Assembly (NCBI RefSeq): GCF_900115685.1
Contig: NZ_FOXJ01000009.1
Location: 149,694-213,693, forward strand
DNA length: 64,000 nucleotides
DNA from: Variovorax sp. 770b2
GTDB lineage: Bacteria; Pseudomonadota; Gammaproteobacteria; Burkholderiales; Burkholderiaceae_C
Direction of reading: 5' to 3'
The notes under the pieces were generated by a model. That model worked only from the letters and a program-made list of their open reading frames with translations. It was not told the DNA's origin and did no database searches. Of this stretch, positions 44,186-52,813 are shown one piece after another (position 1 is the first letter of the stretch; the number at the start of each line of letters is the position of its first letter). A program made the position numbers and the translations under genes.

Positions 44186-45201
44186 GCGCCGGCTCCAGCG
44201 CGTGGATCGATACGGCCGTGCAGCACATCGACCAGCAGGTTGACGAACACGAAGAGCAGCGCCACCAGCAGTACAAAGCCCTGCAGCGGGGCATGGTCGG
44301 CCGCCATCAGCGCGTCGAGCGCATAGCTGCCGATGCCGGGCCAGGCGAAGACCTTCTCGATCACCACGTTGGCGCTCAGCATGTACGAGAACACCATGCC
44401 GGCGCTGGTGACTACCGGCAGCAGCGCCAGGTGCAGCGCGTTCGCGAGCGCCGCGCGCGGCGGCAGTCCGAGCGCGCGCGCGGTGCGCACCGGGTCGCTG
44501 CGCAGCACGCCCAGGAGCGACGCACGCGTGAGCCGCGCCACCGGCGCGAGCGAAAAGAAGGCCATGGCCACGCTGGGCAGCAGCAGCCGTCCTGCGGCCG
44601 AGCCCAGCGCGTCCCAGCGCCAGGCCAGCAGCGCATCGACGAACATGAAACCCGTCACCTGCGGCGGCGGCGCGAGCATCGCGTCGATGCGCCCCGTGGG
44701 CTCCGGCGACCAGCCGAGCAGGAAGTAGAAGACGTAGATCAGCAGCAGCGCAATAACGAAGCTGGGCATGCAGCTGCCGCCCACGGTGAGCAGCGTGCAG
44801 GCGCGGTCCCAGATCGAGCGGGGCCGCAGTGCCGCGGCGGCGCCCAGCGGCAGCGCCACGGCCAGCGTAAGCGCGAAGGCGGCGAAGGTGAGTTCCAGTG
44901 TGGCCGGCAGCCGCTGCCACAGGTCGGTCAGCACGGGCTGCCCGGTCATGTGCGACTGGCCCCAGTCGCCGTGTACCAGCGCGTAGAGGTAGTGCTGCAG
45001 TTGCACCGCGAGCGGCTGGTCCAGCCCCATGCGCGCGCGGATCTGCGCGATCTCCTCCGGTCCCGCGCTGGGCCCCGAGGCCAGGAAAGCGGCGGGGTCG
45101 CCCGGCAACACGTGCGTGAGCAGGAAGGTGAAGACCACGGCGCCCAGCAACACAGGTACTGTGGCCAGCACCCGATTGGCGGCGCGTCCTGCAATGCTCA
45201 T
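44182..45201 (-). CDS. dipeptide-type ABC transporter permease (DppB-like)
   Basis: 339 residues from MSIAGRAANRVLATVP (45201), overlapping the solute-binding-protein stop. LLGAVVFTFLLTHVLPGDPAAFL and MGLDQPLAVQLQHYLYALVHGDWGQSH are family signatures; the loop VARLTRASLLGVLRSDPVRTARALGLPPRAAL is the ATPase-contact motif. About six membrane helices. Pairs with the DppC-like protein. Confidence 0.92.
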   Translation of the reverse strand: MSIAGRAANRVLATVPVLLGAVVFTFLLTHVLPGDPAAFLASGPSAGPEEIAQIRARMGLDQPLAVQLQHYLYALVHGDWGQSHMTGQPVLTDLWQRLPATLELTFAAFALTLAVALPLGAAAALRPRSIWDRACTLLTVGGSCMPSFVIALLLIYVFYFLLGWSPEPTGRIDAMLAPPPQVTGFMFVDALLAWRWDALGSAAGRLLLPSVAMAFFSLAPVARLTRASLLGVLRSDPVRTARALGLPPRAALANALHLALLPVVTSAGMVFSYMLSANVVIEKVFAWPGIGSYALDALMAADHAPLQGFVLLVALLFVFVNLLVDVLHGRIDPRAGAGA

Positions 45202-46805
45202 GCGCGAACGAGGGGCCGGAAATCGACCTGCCCATGGATGTAGTAAGTGAAGCCTTGCAGGTCGGGCTGCAGAGCGGCCTCGAAGGCGGGCAGCCACAGC
45301 GGAACCAGCGGCACCTGGTCGAACGCGATCTCGATCGCGCGCTGGATGCCGCGGTCATACTTCGCACGGTCTGTTTCCCATCGCGCTTGGTCCACCAGCT
45401 TGGCGAGCTCGTCGTTCTTGAACGAGCCGAAGTTCCAGCGCCAGTCGCCCTGGAAGAAGATGCGGAAGAAGTAGTCGGGATCGTTGAACCAGGCCGACGA
45501 ACTGTCGATGAAGAAGGGCAACTTCTTCTCGGTCTGCAGCGTGCCCCACTGTGCGCTCGGCACCTTCTCGATGGACAGCTCGACACCGATCTTGCCCAGC
45601 GCTTCCTGGATCAGCAGCGCCGCGGGCTCGGCAAGCGTGGCGTCGCCCACGTTGTAGCTGAAGCTGGTCTTGAAGCCCTTGGCCAAACCCGCTTGCGCCA
45701 GCAGCTTGCGGGCGCGCAGCACCTGCGTCTCGTACGGGTAGGCCTGCGGAAAGCGACTGCTGGCCGGCTTGGCCGAACGCGCGCCATACAGCGGCTCGCC
45801 GCGTCCCAGATTGGCGCCACGCAACAGCGACGTGTAGGGCAGGGCGTAGGCCACGGCCTGGCGCACGCGCACGTCGTCGAAGGGCTTGGCCTGCGTGTTG
45901 AAGGCCACGAAACGGAAGCTGGTAGTGACCGGCACCGAGACCACCTTGGCGCGGGTGGTGTCTGTGAGTGCGTCTAGGTCCTTGGGCGGCAGCTGCAGCA
46001 CCACGTCGGCATCGCCCTTGAGCAGCGCCGCCACGCGGTTCGATGCGGAGGGCACGACCTGGAACACTGCGCGCCGGATCTGCGGCTGCGTGCCGCTCTT
46101 CCACGCGTCGAAGCGCGCATAGATCACCTGCTGGCCAGGCGCGAAGTTCTCGATGCGGTAGGCGCCGCCACCGGCCTCGTTGCTCTTGACCCACTCGGTG
46201 GCCCACGGGTCGGCCGCGGTGGCGTGTGACCTGGCGAGTTCCGAATTGAGGATGGACGCGAAGGACAGCGCCAGGTTCGGCAGCGTGTAGCGGTCGGCGC
46301 GCGGCAGCGCGATGCGCAGCGTGTGCGTGTCCACCACGGTGAACTGCGCGGGATTCTCCAGCGAGCCGGTGGCCAGCTGGCGCTTGCTGGCCGGCAGCGC
46401 GACCGCGCGGTCCAGCGACCACTTGGCGTCGGCCGCGGTGACGGGCTTGCCGTCGTGGAAGGTCGCGTCGCGCCGCAGCTTGAAGGTGAGCGTCCTGCCG
46501 TCGGCCGATTGCTCGAAGCTTTCGGCCAACTCGCCGCGCAGGCGCGCGTAGTCGTACTTGAAGACGCCGGGCGAGATCTGCGTGCGGTCGAAGTTGATCA
46601 GCCGGTCGTACACGTTGGTGAAGAGCCCGAGCGATTCTCGACTCACGCCTTCCCCGTGCGGATCCTGTGAGTTCGGTGCGCCTTCGGCCAGCACGCGCAC
46701 GGTTTCCTTGCGCGACTGCGCCAGCGCCGAGAGGGGCAGGCTGAGGCCGATGCTGCCGAGCGATGCGGCGGCACCGCCTTGTTGGATGAAGCGACGACGG
46801 TCCAT
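45198..46805 (-). CDS. ABC transporter substrate-binding protein, family 5 (dipeptide/nickel type)
   Basis: 535 residues. MDRRRFIQQGGAAASLGSIGLSLPLSALAQ is a Tat-like twin-arginine signal. The mature chain follows SBP family 5: YDRLINFDRT, LRGELAESFEQSADGRTLTFKLRRDATFHDGKPVTAADAKWSLDRAV, GGGAYRIENFAPGQQVIY, and FNTQAKPFDDVRVRQAVAYALP. Periplasmic binding of a peptide-like or organosulfur ligand for the DppBCDF-like transporter. Preceded in the operon by SfnB and monooxygenase genes, so the ligand is probably their substrate. Confidence 0.92.
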   Translation of the reverse strand: MDRRRFIQQGGAAASLGSIGLSLPLSALAQSRKETVRVLAEGAPNSQDPHGEGVSRESLGLFTNVYDRLINFDRTQISPGVFKYDYARLRGELAESFEQSADGRTLTFKLRRDATFHDGKPVTAADAKWSLDRAVALPASKRQLATGSLENPAQFTVVDTHTLRIALPRADRYTLPNLALSFASILNSELARSHATAADPWATEWVKSNEAGGGAYRIENFAPGQQVIYARFDAWKSGTQPQIRRAVFQVVPSASNRVAALLKGDADVVLQLPPKDLDALTDTTRAKVVSVPVTTSFRFVAFNTQAKPFDDVRVRQAVAYALPYTSLLRGANLGRGEPLYGARSAKPASSRFPQAYPYETQVLRARKLLAQAGLAKGFKTSFSYNVGDATLAEPAALLIQEALGKIGVELSIEKVPSAQWGTLQTEKKLPFFIDSSSAWFNDPDYFFRIFFQGDWRWNFGSFKNDELAKLVDQARWETDRAKYDRGIQRAIEIAFDQVPLVPLWLPAFEAALQPDLQGFTYYIHGQVDFRPLVRA

Positions 46806-46838
46806 GGAACTGCTTTCGTGAAAAAATCGGGGCGTTGC

Positions 46839-48050
46839 TTATAGCGAAGCGTGGCGCTGCGGCGTTGTGCCGTTGAGCCAGTGGTTGCCGACGGCATGCG
46901 GCTTCCATCGCACCGGGTCATGCACGGTGTGGGTGCGGGCGTTGCGCCAGTGGCGGTCGAGGTTGTGCTCGGACAGCGTCGATTGGGTGCCGCCGAGTTC
47001 GATCAGCGTGGTGGCCGCGCGCAGCGCGAATTCGGTGGTGAGCACCTTGGCTTCGGCCACGGCGATCGATGATTCGGTGACGTGCTCGGGCGTGGCCTCG
47101 TCGCGCGCGAGGTCTAGGCGCACGCCGGCGCGCTGCAGCAACGCCTCGGCCGCATGCAACTGGATCACCAGCTCCCCGACGCGGCTGAGCGTGAGCGGAT
47201 CGTCCGCCGCGCGTGCCACGCCGCTGTCAGGCCAGGGCCGCGCACGCTCGCGCACCCAGGTGCGCAGGTCGGCCATGGCGGCGCGGCCGATGCCCAGGTC
47301 GATGGCCGCGTGCAGTAGCTGCGCGAATGGACCGTGGATGGTCGGCGGCTCGAACAGCTGCGCGCGCGGCAGCACATGCAGCGGGTCGACGGCCACGTTC
47401 TCCGCGGTGACGGTGCCGCTCGCGGTAGTGCGCTGGCCGAAGCCGGTCCAGTCGTCGAGCACCTGCAGGCCCGGGGCTTCGCGCGGCAAGTAGACCAGCA
47501 CCTGCCGGTCTTCCTCGTCTTTGGCAGCCACCGGCACCCAGTGCGCAAAGATCGCGCCGGTGCTGTAGAACTTGCGGCCGTTCAGCCGGAGGCCCTCGGG
47601 CGTGCGCGAGAGGCGCGCCGTCACCACCTTGGCGTTGGCGCCGCCGCTCTCGGACACCGCGTTGCCGAAGCGGCGGCCTTGCAGCGCCTCGCGGAAGAAG
47701 AAGTCCTGCTGCGCCGGGTTGCCGATGAGGCGCACCGCATCGACAAGGCAATAGTGGTTCTGCGGAATTTGGCCGAGGGCCGGGTCGGCCTCGGAGACGA
47801 GCGCCGTGACCTCTGCGAGCGTGGCGTGCGAGACCGCCCCGCCGCCGAACGCGCGCGGCACGGTGATGCCCCAGAGGCCGCTCGCGGAGAAGCGCTCCAC
47901 CTCGTCGAAGGGCAGGCGGCGTCCGCGGTCTCGCTCTGAGGCGCCCGGCGCGAACTCGTCGGCCAGCACGCGGGCCGCGGCAAGCGCCTCGGCGTCGTCG
48001 CGGATGACATGCGCGTGTGCGGTGCGCACGGGTGTGTATTCAAGGGTCAT
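46839..48050 (-). CDS. sfnB: SfnB-family sulfur-acquisition oxidoreductase
   Basis: 403 residues from MTLEYTPVRTAHAHVI (48050), overlapping the monooxygenase stop (ATGA). Acyl-CoA-dehydrogenase fold of the SfnB/DszC branch: RRLPFDEVERFSASGLWGITVPRAFGGG, EADPALGQIPQNHYCLVDAVRLIGN, GNAVSESGGANAKV, LNGRKFYSTGAIFAHWVPV, and the terminal NLDRHWRNARTHTVHDPVRWKPHAVG. Members act in use of dimethyl sulfone-type or other organosulfur compounds as reduced-flavin-dependent enzymes rather than as acyl-CoA dehydrogenases. Confidence 0.9.
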   Translation of the reverse strand: MTLEYTPVRTAHAHVIRDDAEALAAARVLADEFAPGASERDRGRRLPFDEVERFSASGLWGITVPRAFGGGAVSHATLAEVTALVSEADPALGQIPQNHYCLVDAVRLIGNPAQQDFFFREALQGRRFGNAVSESGGANAKVVTARLSRTPEGLRLNGRKFYSTGAIFAHWVPVAAKDEEDRQVLVYLPREAPGLQVLDDWTGFGQRTTASGTVTAENVAVDPLHVLPRAQLFEPPTIHGPFAQLLHAAIDLGIGRAAMADLRTWVRERARPWPDSGVARAADDPLTLSRVGELVIQLHAAEALLQRAGVRLDLARDEATPEHVTESSIAVAEAKVLTTEFALRAATTLIELGGTQSTLSEHNLDRHWRNARTHTVHDPVRWKPHAVGNHWLNGTTPQRHASL

Positions 48051-49435
48051 GGGGTCTGTTGTGAAAGGTCGCGCCATTGGGCGCCGGCATGCGTGGACGG
48101 CAGCCGCGCCTGGCCGGTGCCGAAGATCTTTTCGCGCCAGACGCCATTGGCGTACGCGGTCTTGTGCAGGCCGCGGCGCTGCAGTTCGGGCACCACCAGG
48201 TCAACGAAGTGCTCCAGCCCCTCGGGGCTCACCGTGCGCACGAGGTTGAAGCCGTCGACACCGGCCTCGTCGACCCAGGCCTCAATCTCGTCGGCGACCT
48301 GCGCCGGGCTGCCGACCACGGGCGTGTGGCGTCCGCCCAGTGGCATCTGCGCGAGCAACTGGCGCACCGTGGGCGAGGGCTTGCCGCCCTGGCCGGCCAG
48401 CGACGACACCGAACTCTGGATCGCATCGGCGCTGCCGCCCGACACCGGATCGTCGAGGCCGAAGCGCGAGAGGTCCACGCCGATGGCGCTCGAGAACTGC
48501 ACGAGGCCGGCTTCGGGCTGTGCATAGCCGCGGTATTCGTCGAAGCGCTCACGCGCCTCGGTGTCGGTGCGGCCGGTGACCACCTGCAGCGTGGTGACGA
48601 AGCGCACGCTGTCGCGCGTGCGACCGACCGCGGTCAGCGCGGCTTCGAGTTTTCGGATGACCTGCGCGGTCGCCTTCAACCCCTGGTTGGGCACGAACAC
48701 CACCTCGGCATGGCGCGCCGCGAAGGCGGTGCCGCGCGGCGACGCCCCGGCTTGGAACAACAGCGGCGTGCGCTGCGGCGAGGGCTCGCACAGGTGCATC
48801 GCATCGAGCCGGTAGGCCGGGCCTTCATGGCGAATGCGGCGCACTCGAGCCGGTTCGGTGTAGATGCCGCTCGCGCGGTCGGCCACCACCGCGTCGTCGT
48901 CCCAGCTGGTTTCCCACAGCTGGTAGACCAGGTCCATGAATTCGTCCGCTCGGTCGTAGCGCGCATCGTGGCTGAGCGGCGCGCTCTGCCCGAGGGCGCG
49001 CGCGGAACTGTCCAGAAAGCCCGTGACGATGTTCCAGCCGATGCGGCCTTCGCTCAGGTGGTCCAGCGTGGACATGCGTCGCGCAAAGGTGTGTGGCGAT
49101 TCCGCCGAGATCGTCGCCGTGATGCCGAAGCCCAGGTGCCGTGTGACGCTGGCCATGGCGCTCACCAGCACGGCCGGGTCGTTGATCGGCACCTGGATCG
49201 CGTGGCGCAGCGCCGCGTCGGGGCTCCCGCCCCAGACGTCATACACGCCCGACACGTCGGCGAGGAACAAGCCGTCGAACAATCCGCGCTCCAGCGTGCG
49301 AGCCAGGTCGAGCCAGTACGGCATCCGCTTGTAGTCGATGGAGCGGTCGCGCGGATGCCGCCACAGCCCGTGCGAGATGTGGCCGACCGTGTTCATGTCG
49401 AACGCGTTCAGAAGGATGGGGCGGCGGGGGGCCAT
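48047..49435 (-). CDS. LLM-class flavin monooxygenase, NtaA/SnaA/DszA type
   Basis: 462 residues. Luciferase-like fold of the DszA/SnaA/NtaA group: ILLNAFDMNTVGHISHGLWRHP, LDLARTLERGLFDGLFLADVSGVYDVW, TRHLGFGITATISAESPHTFARRMSTLDHLSEGRIGWNIVTGFLDSSAR, QAGASPRGTAFAARHAEVVF, and VGSPAQVADEIEAWVDEAGVDGFNLV. It needs reduced FMN from a separate reductase (possibly the nitroreductase of the operon) and oxidatively opens or desulfurises its substrate. Upstream of sfnB, with a four-base overlap. Confidence 0.92.
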   Translation of the reverse strand: MAPRRPILLNAFDMNTVGHISHGLWRHPRDRSIDYKRMPYWLDLARTLERGLFDGLFLADVSGVYDVWGGSPDAALRHAIQVPINDPAVLVSAMASVTRHLGFGITATISAESPHTFARRMSTLDHLSEGRIGWNIVTGFLDSSARALGQSAPLSHDARYDRADEFMDLVYQLWETSWDDDAVVADRASGIYTEPARVRRIRHEGPAYRLDAMHLCEPSPQRTPLLFQAGASPRGTAFAARHAEVVFVPNQGLKATAQVIRKLEAALTAVGRTRDSVRFVTTLQVVTGRTDTEARERFDEYRGYAQPEAGLVQFSSAIGVDLSRFGLDDPVSGGSADAIQSSVSSLAGQGGKPSPTVRQLLAQMPLGGRHTPVVGSPAQVADEIEAWVDEAGVDGFNLVRTVSPEGLEHFVDLVVPELQRRGLHKTAYANGVWREKIFGTGQARLPSTHAGAQWRDLSQQTP

Positions 49436-49489
49436 GGAGTATCCGGTGCTTTGGGTCCGGGTGGACTCGCGAGCGCCCGGCTGGCGGGT

Positions 49490-50401
49490 TCAGTACGGGC
49501 GGCTGCCCGAGAGGCTGATGCGCTTGAGCACACGCCGCTCGCCGTTGTCGAAGGCGCTGCGCGCGTGCAGCGTCGCCTGGTTGTCCCAGTAGACGATGTC
49601 GCCCACCGACCAGCGGTGCGTGTAAGCGAAGCGCGGCTGCAGCAGGTGCGCGCGCAGGCGGGTAATGAGCGCCGCGCCGTATTGCGGATCGACACCGACG
49701 ATCTCAACCTCGGTCTTCTCGCCCAGGTGCAGAATGCGCCGGCCGCTGTCGGGGTGGGTACGTACCAGCGGATGCACCTCGAATGGCGTGAGCGGTTCGA
49801 TATCGGGCGTGCGGTAGAGCGGAAAGCCCGTAGTGAGCGGCTTGAGCTTGCGCAAGAACGGGTTGTAGGTGATGAGCTTCAGGTCCGCGATCTCGCGCTG
49901 GGTGCCCGCGTCGAGCGCATCCCAGGCGGCCGCGAGGTTGACCCAAGTGGTGTCGCCGCCTTCCGAAGGCACCTCGATTCCATAAAGCAGCGAGCCCGAC
50001 GAGGGCACCGGCGTCCAGTGGTGATCCGCATGCGCCGCGAGCTCGTCATGGCCGAGCACGCCGCCTGCGAGGTTCGACACCAACACAATATCGGGCGTGT
50101 TGCCGCCGTAGGGGTCGGAGCCGAGCACTGGCACGTTGGCGGGCGGGCGAAACACGCTGCCGAAGTAGCTGGCAAGCCGTTCGAACTGCCCGTCGGCGAG
50201 TCGCTGACGCTTGAAGACCAGCACGTGCCGTTCGAGCAACGCTTGCTTCAGCGCGAGTACCTGGCCAGCTTCAAGCGGCTGGGCGGCATCGAGGCCGGTG
50301 ACTTCAGCGCCAAGTGCTGCTTCGATAAGTCCGATGTGAAGTGTTTCGGCGCCGCCATTTTCGGTGACGCGCAAGGGCGCGGTGTCTATCGACAGGGACA
50401 T
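49490..50401 (-). CDS. TauD/TfdA-family Fe(II)/2-oxoglutarate dioxygenase
   Basis: 303 residues. Iron ligands His124-Ala-Asp126 (AAHADHHWTP) and the distal His in NQATLHARSAF, with the 2-oxoglutarate-binding Arg in GERRVLKRISL. Similar to taurine dioxygenase and alkylsulfatase AtsK; it would release sulfite or sulfate from a sulfonate or sulfate ester. First gene of the leftward operon, downstream of the palindrome at 50.48 kb, and divergent from doxX. Confidence 0.92.
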   Translation of the reverse strand: MSLSIDTAPLRVTENGGAETLHIGLIEAALGAEVTGLDAAQPLEAGQVLALKQALLERHVLVFKRQRLADGQFERLASYFGSVFRPPANVPVLGSDPYGGNTPDIVLVSNLAGGVLGHDELAAHADHHWTPVPSSGSLLYGIEVPSEGGDTTWVNLAAAWDALDAGTQREIADLKLITYNPFLRKLKPLTTGFPLYRTPDIEPLTPFEVHPLVRTHPDSGRRILHLGEKTEVEIVGVDPQYGAALITRLRAHLLQPRFAYTHRWSVGDIVYWDNQATLHARSAFDNGERRVLKRISLSGSRPY

Positions 50402-50473
50402 GGGAATAAGTTCTTGGGCGCGAATGCGGTGCGTCGGAATGCTAAGAAAGTTCGCTCCCCTCGCATGCGCCCA

Positions 50474-50498
50474 TTGCGCATGTGCATATGCGCAAATC
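50474..50498. promoter_or_regulatory. palindrome TTGCGCAT-N6-ATGCGCAA in the tauD/doxX divergent promoter
   Basis: TTGCGCAT (50474-50481) and ATGCGCAA (50488-50495) are exact inverted arms. Reading the minus strand from 50498 gives GATTTGCGCAT, identical to the start of the palindrome before the FAD monooxygenase at 39.0 kb. It lies about 85 bases upstream of the dioxygenase start and may also influence doxX. The rest of the 283-base gap holds no gene. Confidence 0.55.
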
Positions 50499-50684
50499 AG
50501 CCATCGGCGCGTTCAGGCATCGTTGCCCGCCGCAACCACCAAAGAATGAATCCGCTATGGATATGCACCGCGGGCGCTGCACGGAAAACAGAAGTGAAAG
50601 CGCGAATTTCGTGCTTGGGGCGCCGTGCCGGCGCTCGCAGAATCCGCTTGGTCAATCACCGACCACTTCTCCGGAGTCCATCGC

Positions 50685-51116
50685 ATGAGCCTTTCCAACA
50701 CAGACCGCCTGGTTCCGTCCGCACTCTCGGTGCTGCGCATCGTCTCGGCCTACCTGCTGATCCAGCACGGCTCGGCCAAGCTTTTCGGCGTTCCACATGT
50801 GGCCTTCTTCGACAACCTGCAGATCGTCTCGCTGATCGGGGTTGCGGGCATCCTCGAATTCTTCGGCGGCATCTTGTTGCTGGTCGGCCTGTTCACGCGG
50901 CCGGTGGCATTCGTGCTCTCGGGGCTACTGGCGTTCGCGTACTTCCTCGGGCACGCGTCCAAGGGCTCTGTGCTCGTACCGTTCCTGAACCAGGGCGAGG
51001 CCGCTGTGCTGTTCTCGTTCATCTTCCTGTTCATCTCAGCAGCCGGAGCGGGCTCCTGGAGCGTGGATGCATGGCGCCGGCGCCCGGCAACCACATCCTT
51101 GACTGCTGTGGCATAA
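50685..51116 (+). CDS. DoxX family membrane protein
   Basis: 143 residues from the ATG at 50685 with GGAG upstream. Four hydrophobic helices: SALSVLRIVSAYLLIQHGSAKLFG, IVSLIGVAGILEFFGGILLLVGLFTRPVAF, SGLLAFAYFLGHA and AAVLFSFIFLFISAAGAGSWSVD. Typical DoxX layout and length. DoxX proteins are linked to membrane redox and thiosulfate or thiol metabolism, which fits a sulfur block but is only contextual. Confidence 0.9.
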   Translation: MSLSNTDRLVPSALSVLRIVSAYLLIQHGSAKLFGVPHVAFFDNLQIVSLIGVAGILEFFGGILLLVGLFTRPVAFVLSGLLAFAYFLGHASKGSVLVPFLNQGEAAVLFSFIFLFISAAGAGSWSVDAWRRRPATTSLTAVA

Positions 51117-51173
51117 GCTCACGACGAATCGTTCTTTGGCGCTTGCCCGGGTGCTCGGCCACACTCGGGCCCC

Positions 51174-52139
51174 ATGTCTTCCGCACGCCTGCTCGACGCC
51201 TTTTCCCCAGCGGCCGAGGCCGGTTTCGACGGACAGGTCGACCGGGTGGTCGATTGGCTCCTGGGCAGCCTCGAATGGAGTGCCACGCTGTTCCATGTGG
51301 GTCAGTACTGCGGCCGCTGGCGCGCGTCGACAGCGGGCCGGGCACGAGCGAGCTTTCATCTGATCCTGGAAGGCCGCTGCTGGCTGCACAGGCCGGGGCG
51401 CCCATCAGTGCAACTGGCTCCGCGCGACGGCGTGTTCCTGATGCAGGACGTGCCGCACTTTCTCTCGCCCTATGCGGACCCGGCCATCGACTGTGCACCT
51501 CGCACGATGCAGCAGTTCTCGGGCACAGGCGCGCTCGGCGAAACCGGCTTGGCCTGTGGTTTCTTCTCGTTCGACGGGCCGTTCCGGGACGTCATCGCCA
51601 AGGCATTTCCCGAATGCCTCGTGCTGCGGGCGGACGATCTGGCCATGGCCTCGGCGGCCACCTTGTTCGACCTGATGCGCAGCGAGGCGCAACGCGCCGG
51701 CACCGAGCCTTCGGTGGCGATGGATCGGCTCGCCGGCCTTCTGTTCTTCTACGGCCTTCGGCACGCAGCACGCAGCGAGATGCATGCGCACGGGCTTTGG
51801 ACCCTGCTGCGCAAGCGCGGCTTCGCACCTCTGCTGGCTGACATCCTCCAGGAGCCCGCGCGTGCATGGACGGTCACGGAGATGGCCGATCGGGTTCATC
51901 TGTCGCGCACGGCCTTCTTCCGCCAGTTCGGCGAAGCCTGCGGCCAATCGCCATTGCAGTTCCTGTTGCTGCTGCGCATGCAGGTCGCAGCACGGCGTAT
52001 GGCACAGGGTGAATCGATCGGCCAAGCAGCCGAGGCCGTGGGCTATGCGTCCTATGCCGCGTTCTCGCGAGCCTTCAAGCGCGTGATGGGCGAGCAGCCC
52101 GGCGCCTGGCAGCGCGCGCGCCGGGACGAACCGGCATAG
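51174..52139 (+). CDS. AraC family regulator with N-terminal cupin_6 domain
   Basis: 321 residues. N-terminal cupin-type sensor (FHLILEGRCWLHRPGRPSVQLAPRDGVFLMQDVPHFLS). The two C-terminal AraC helix-turn-helices are WTVTEMADRVHLSRTAFFRQFGEACGQSPLQFLLLLRMQVAARRM and ESIGQAAEAVGYASYAAFSRAFKRVMGEQPGAWQ. Such cupin_6 AraC proteins often regulate a neighbouring carboxymuconolactone-decarboxylase/AhpD-like gene, and one begins 87 bases downstream. Confidence 0.9.
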   Translation: MSSARLLDAFSPAAEAGFDGQVDRVVDWLLGSLEWSATLFHVGQYCGRWRASTAGRARASFHLILEGRCWLHRPGRPSVQLAPRDGVFLMQDVPHFLSPYADPAIDCAPRTMQQFSGTGALGETGLACGFFSFDGPFRDVIAKAFPECLVLRADDLAMASAATLFDLMRSEAQRAGTEPSVAMDRLAGLLFFYGLRHAARSEMHAHGLWTLLRKRGFAPLLADILQEPARAWTVTEMADRVHLSRTAFFRQFGEACGQSPLQFLLLLRMQVAARRMAQGESIGQAAEAVGYASYAAFSRAFKRVMGEQPGAWQRARRDEPA

Positions 52140-52225
52140 ATGCGCGACCTCCGGTCATTGATACGCCGGGCCCGCACCTGAAGAATCGGCACCTCACGCC
52201 GAATCACTTCGAACCAAGCAACGCC

Positions 52226-52813
52226 ATGACACGCCTGACCCTGCAGACCGAGACCTCCGCGCCCGACGAGAGCCGCCCCCTGGTGCAACGCGCCATCGCC
52301 AACAGCGGTTTTCTGCCGAACCTGATCGGCATCCTCGCCAACTCGCCGCAAGCGCTGGAAACCTACCTCGGCGTGGCGCAGGCCACGGCGCGTGGAGAAC
52401 TGTCGTTGGCCGAACGCGAGGCGCTGCAGATCACGGCGGCACGCATCCACGGCTGCGATTTTTGCGTAGCGGGCCACAGCGCCGCTGCCTTGAAGCAGGC
52501 GAAGCTGCCGCTGGAGGCCGTGGGCAAGCTGCAACGTGGCGAAGCGAGCGGCGAGCCACGGCTCGATGCCGTTCGCGTCTTCACCGAAGCCGTGATCGCC
52601 ACGCGCGGCAAGGTGGCCGACGACGCGCTCGCGGTTTTTCGCGGCGTAGGCTTTTCCGAACGGCAGGTCCTGGAGGTGGTACTCGGCGTGAGCTTGGCCA
52701 CGCTGTGCAATTTCGCCAACAGCCTGGCGGGCAGTCCGGTCAATCCGCAGTTGCAACCGTACCTGCCGGAGAACCTGTTGGAAGCTCAGAGAGCTGCCGG
52801 CCATGCTGGCTGA
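52226..52813 (+). CDS. carboxymuconolactone decarboxylase/AhpD-fold protein
   Basis: 195 residues. IHGCDFCVAGHSAAA carries the redox CxxC (Cys77, Cys80) and following His84 of AhpD-like proteins rather than a true decarboxylase site. EREALQITAARIHGC and LEVVLGVSLATLCNFANSLAGSPVN are family helices. A peroxidase-type thiol oxidoreductase is likely. The stop overlaps the start of the acyl-CoA-dehydrogenase-fold gene by 11 bases; first gene of an eight-gene rightward operon. Confidence 0.9.
   Translation: MTRLTLQTETSAPDESRPLVQRAIANSGFLPNLIGILANSPQALETYLGVAQATARGELSLAEREALQITAARIHGCDFCVAGHSAAALKQAKLPLEAVGKLQRGEASGEPRLDAVRVFTEAVIATRGKVADDALAVFRGVGFSERQVLEVVLGVSLATLCNFANSLAGSPVNPQLQPYLPENLLEAQRAAGHAG

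Noticed and set aside
48077..51841. 1254-codon plus-strand frame across the monooxygenase, dioxygenase and doxX genes
   Set aside because: It overlaps four well-supported genes, is Arg/Ala/Gly-rich and has no domain; an effect of high GC third positions.
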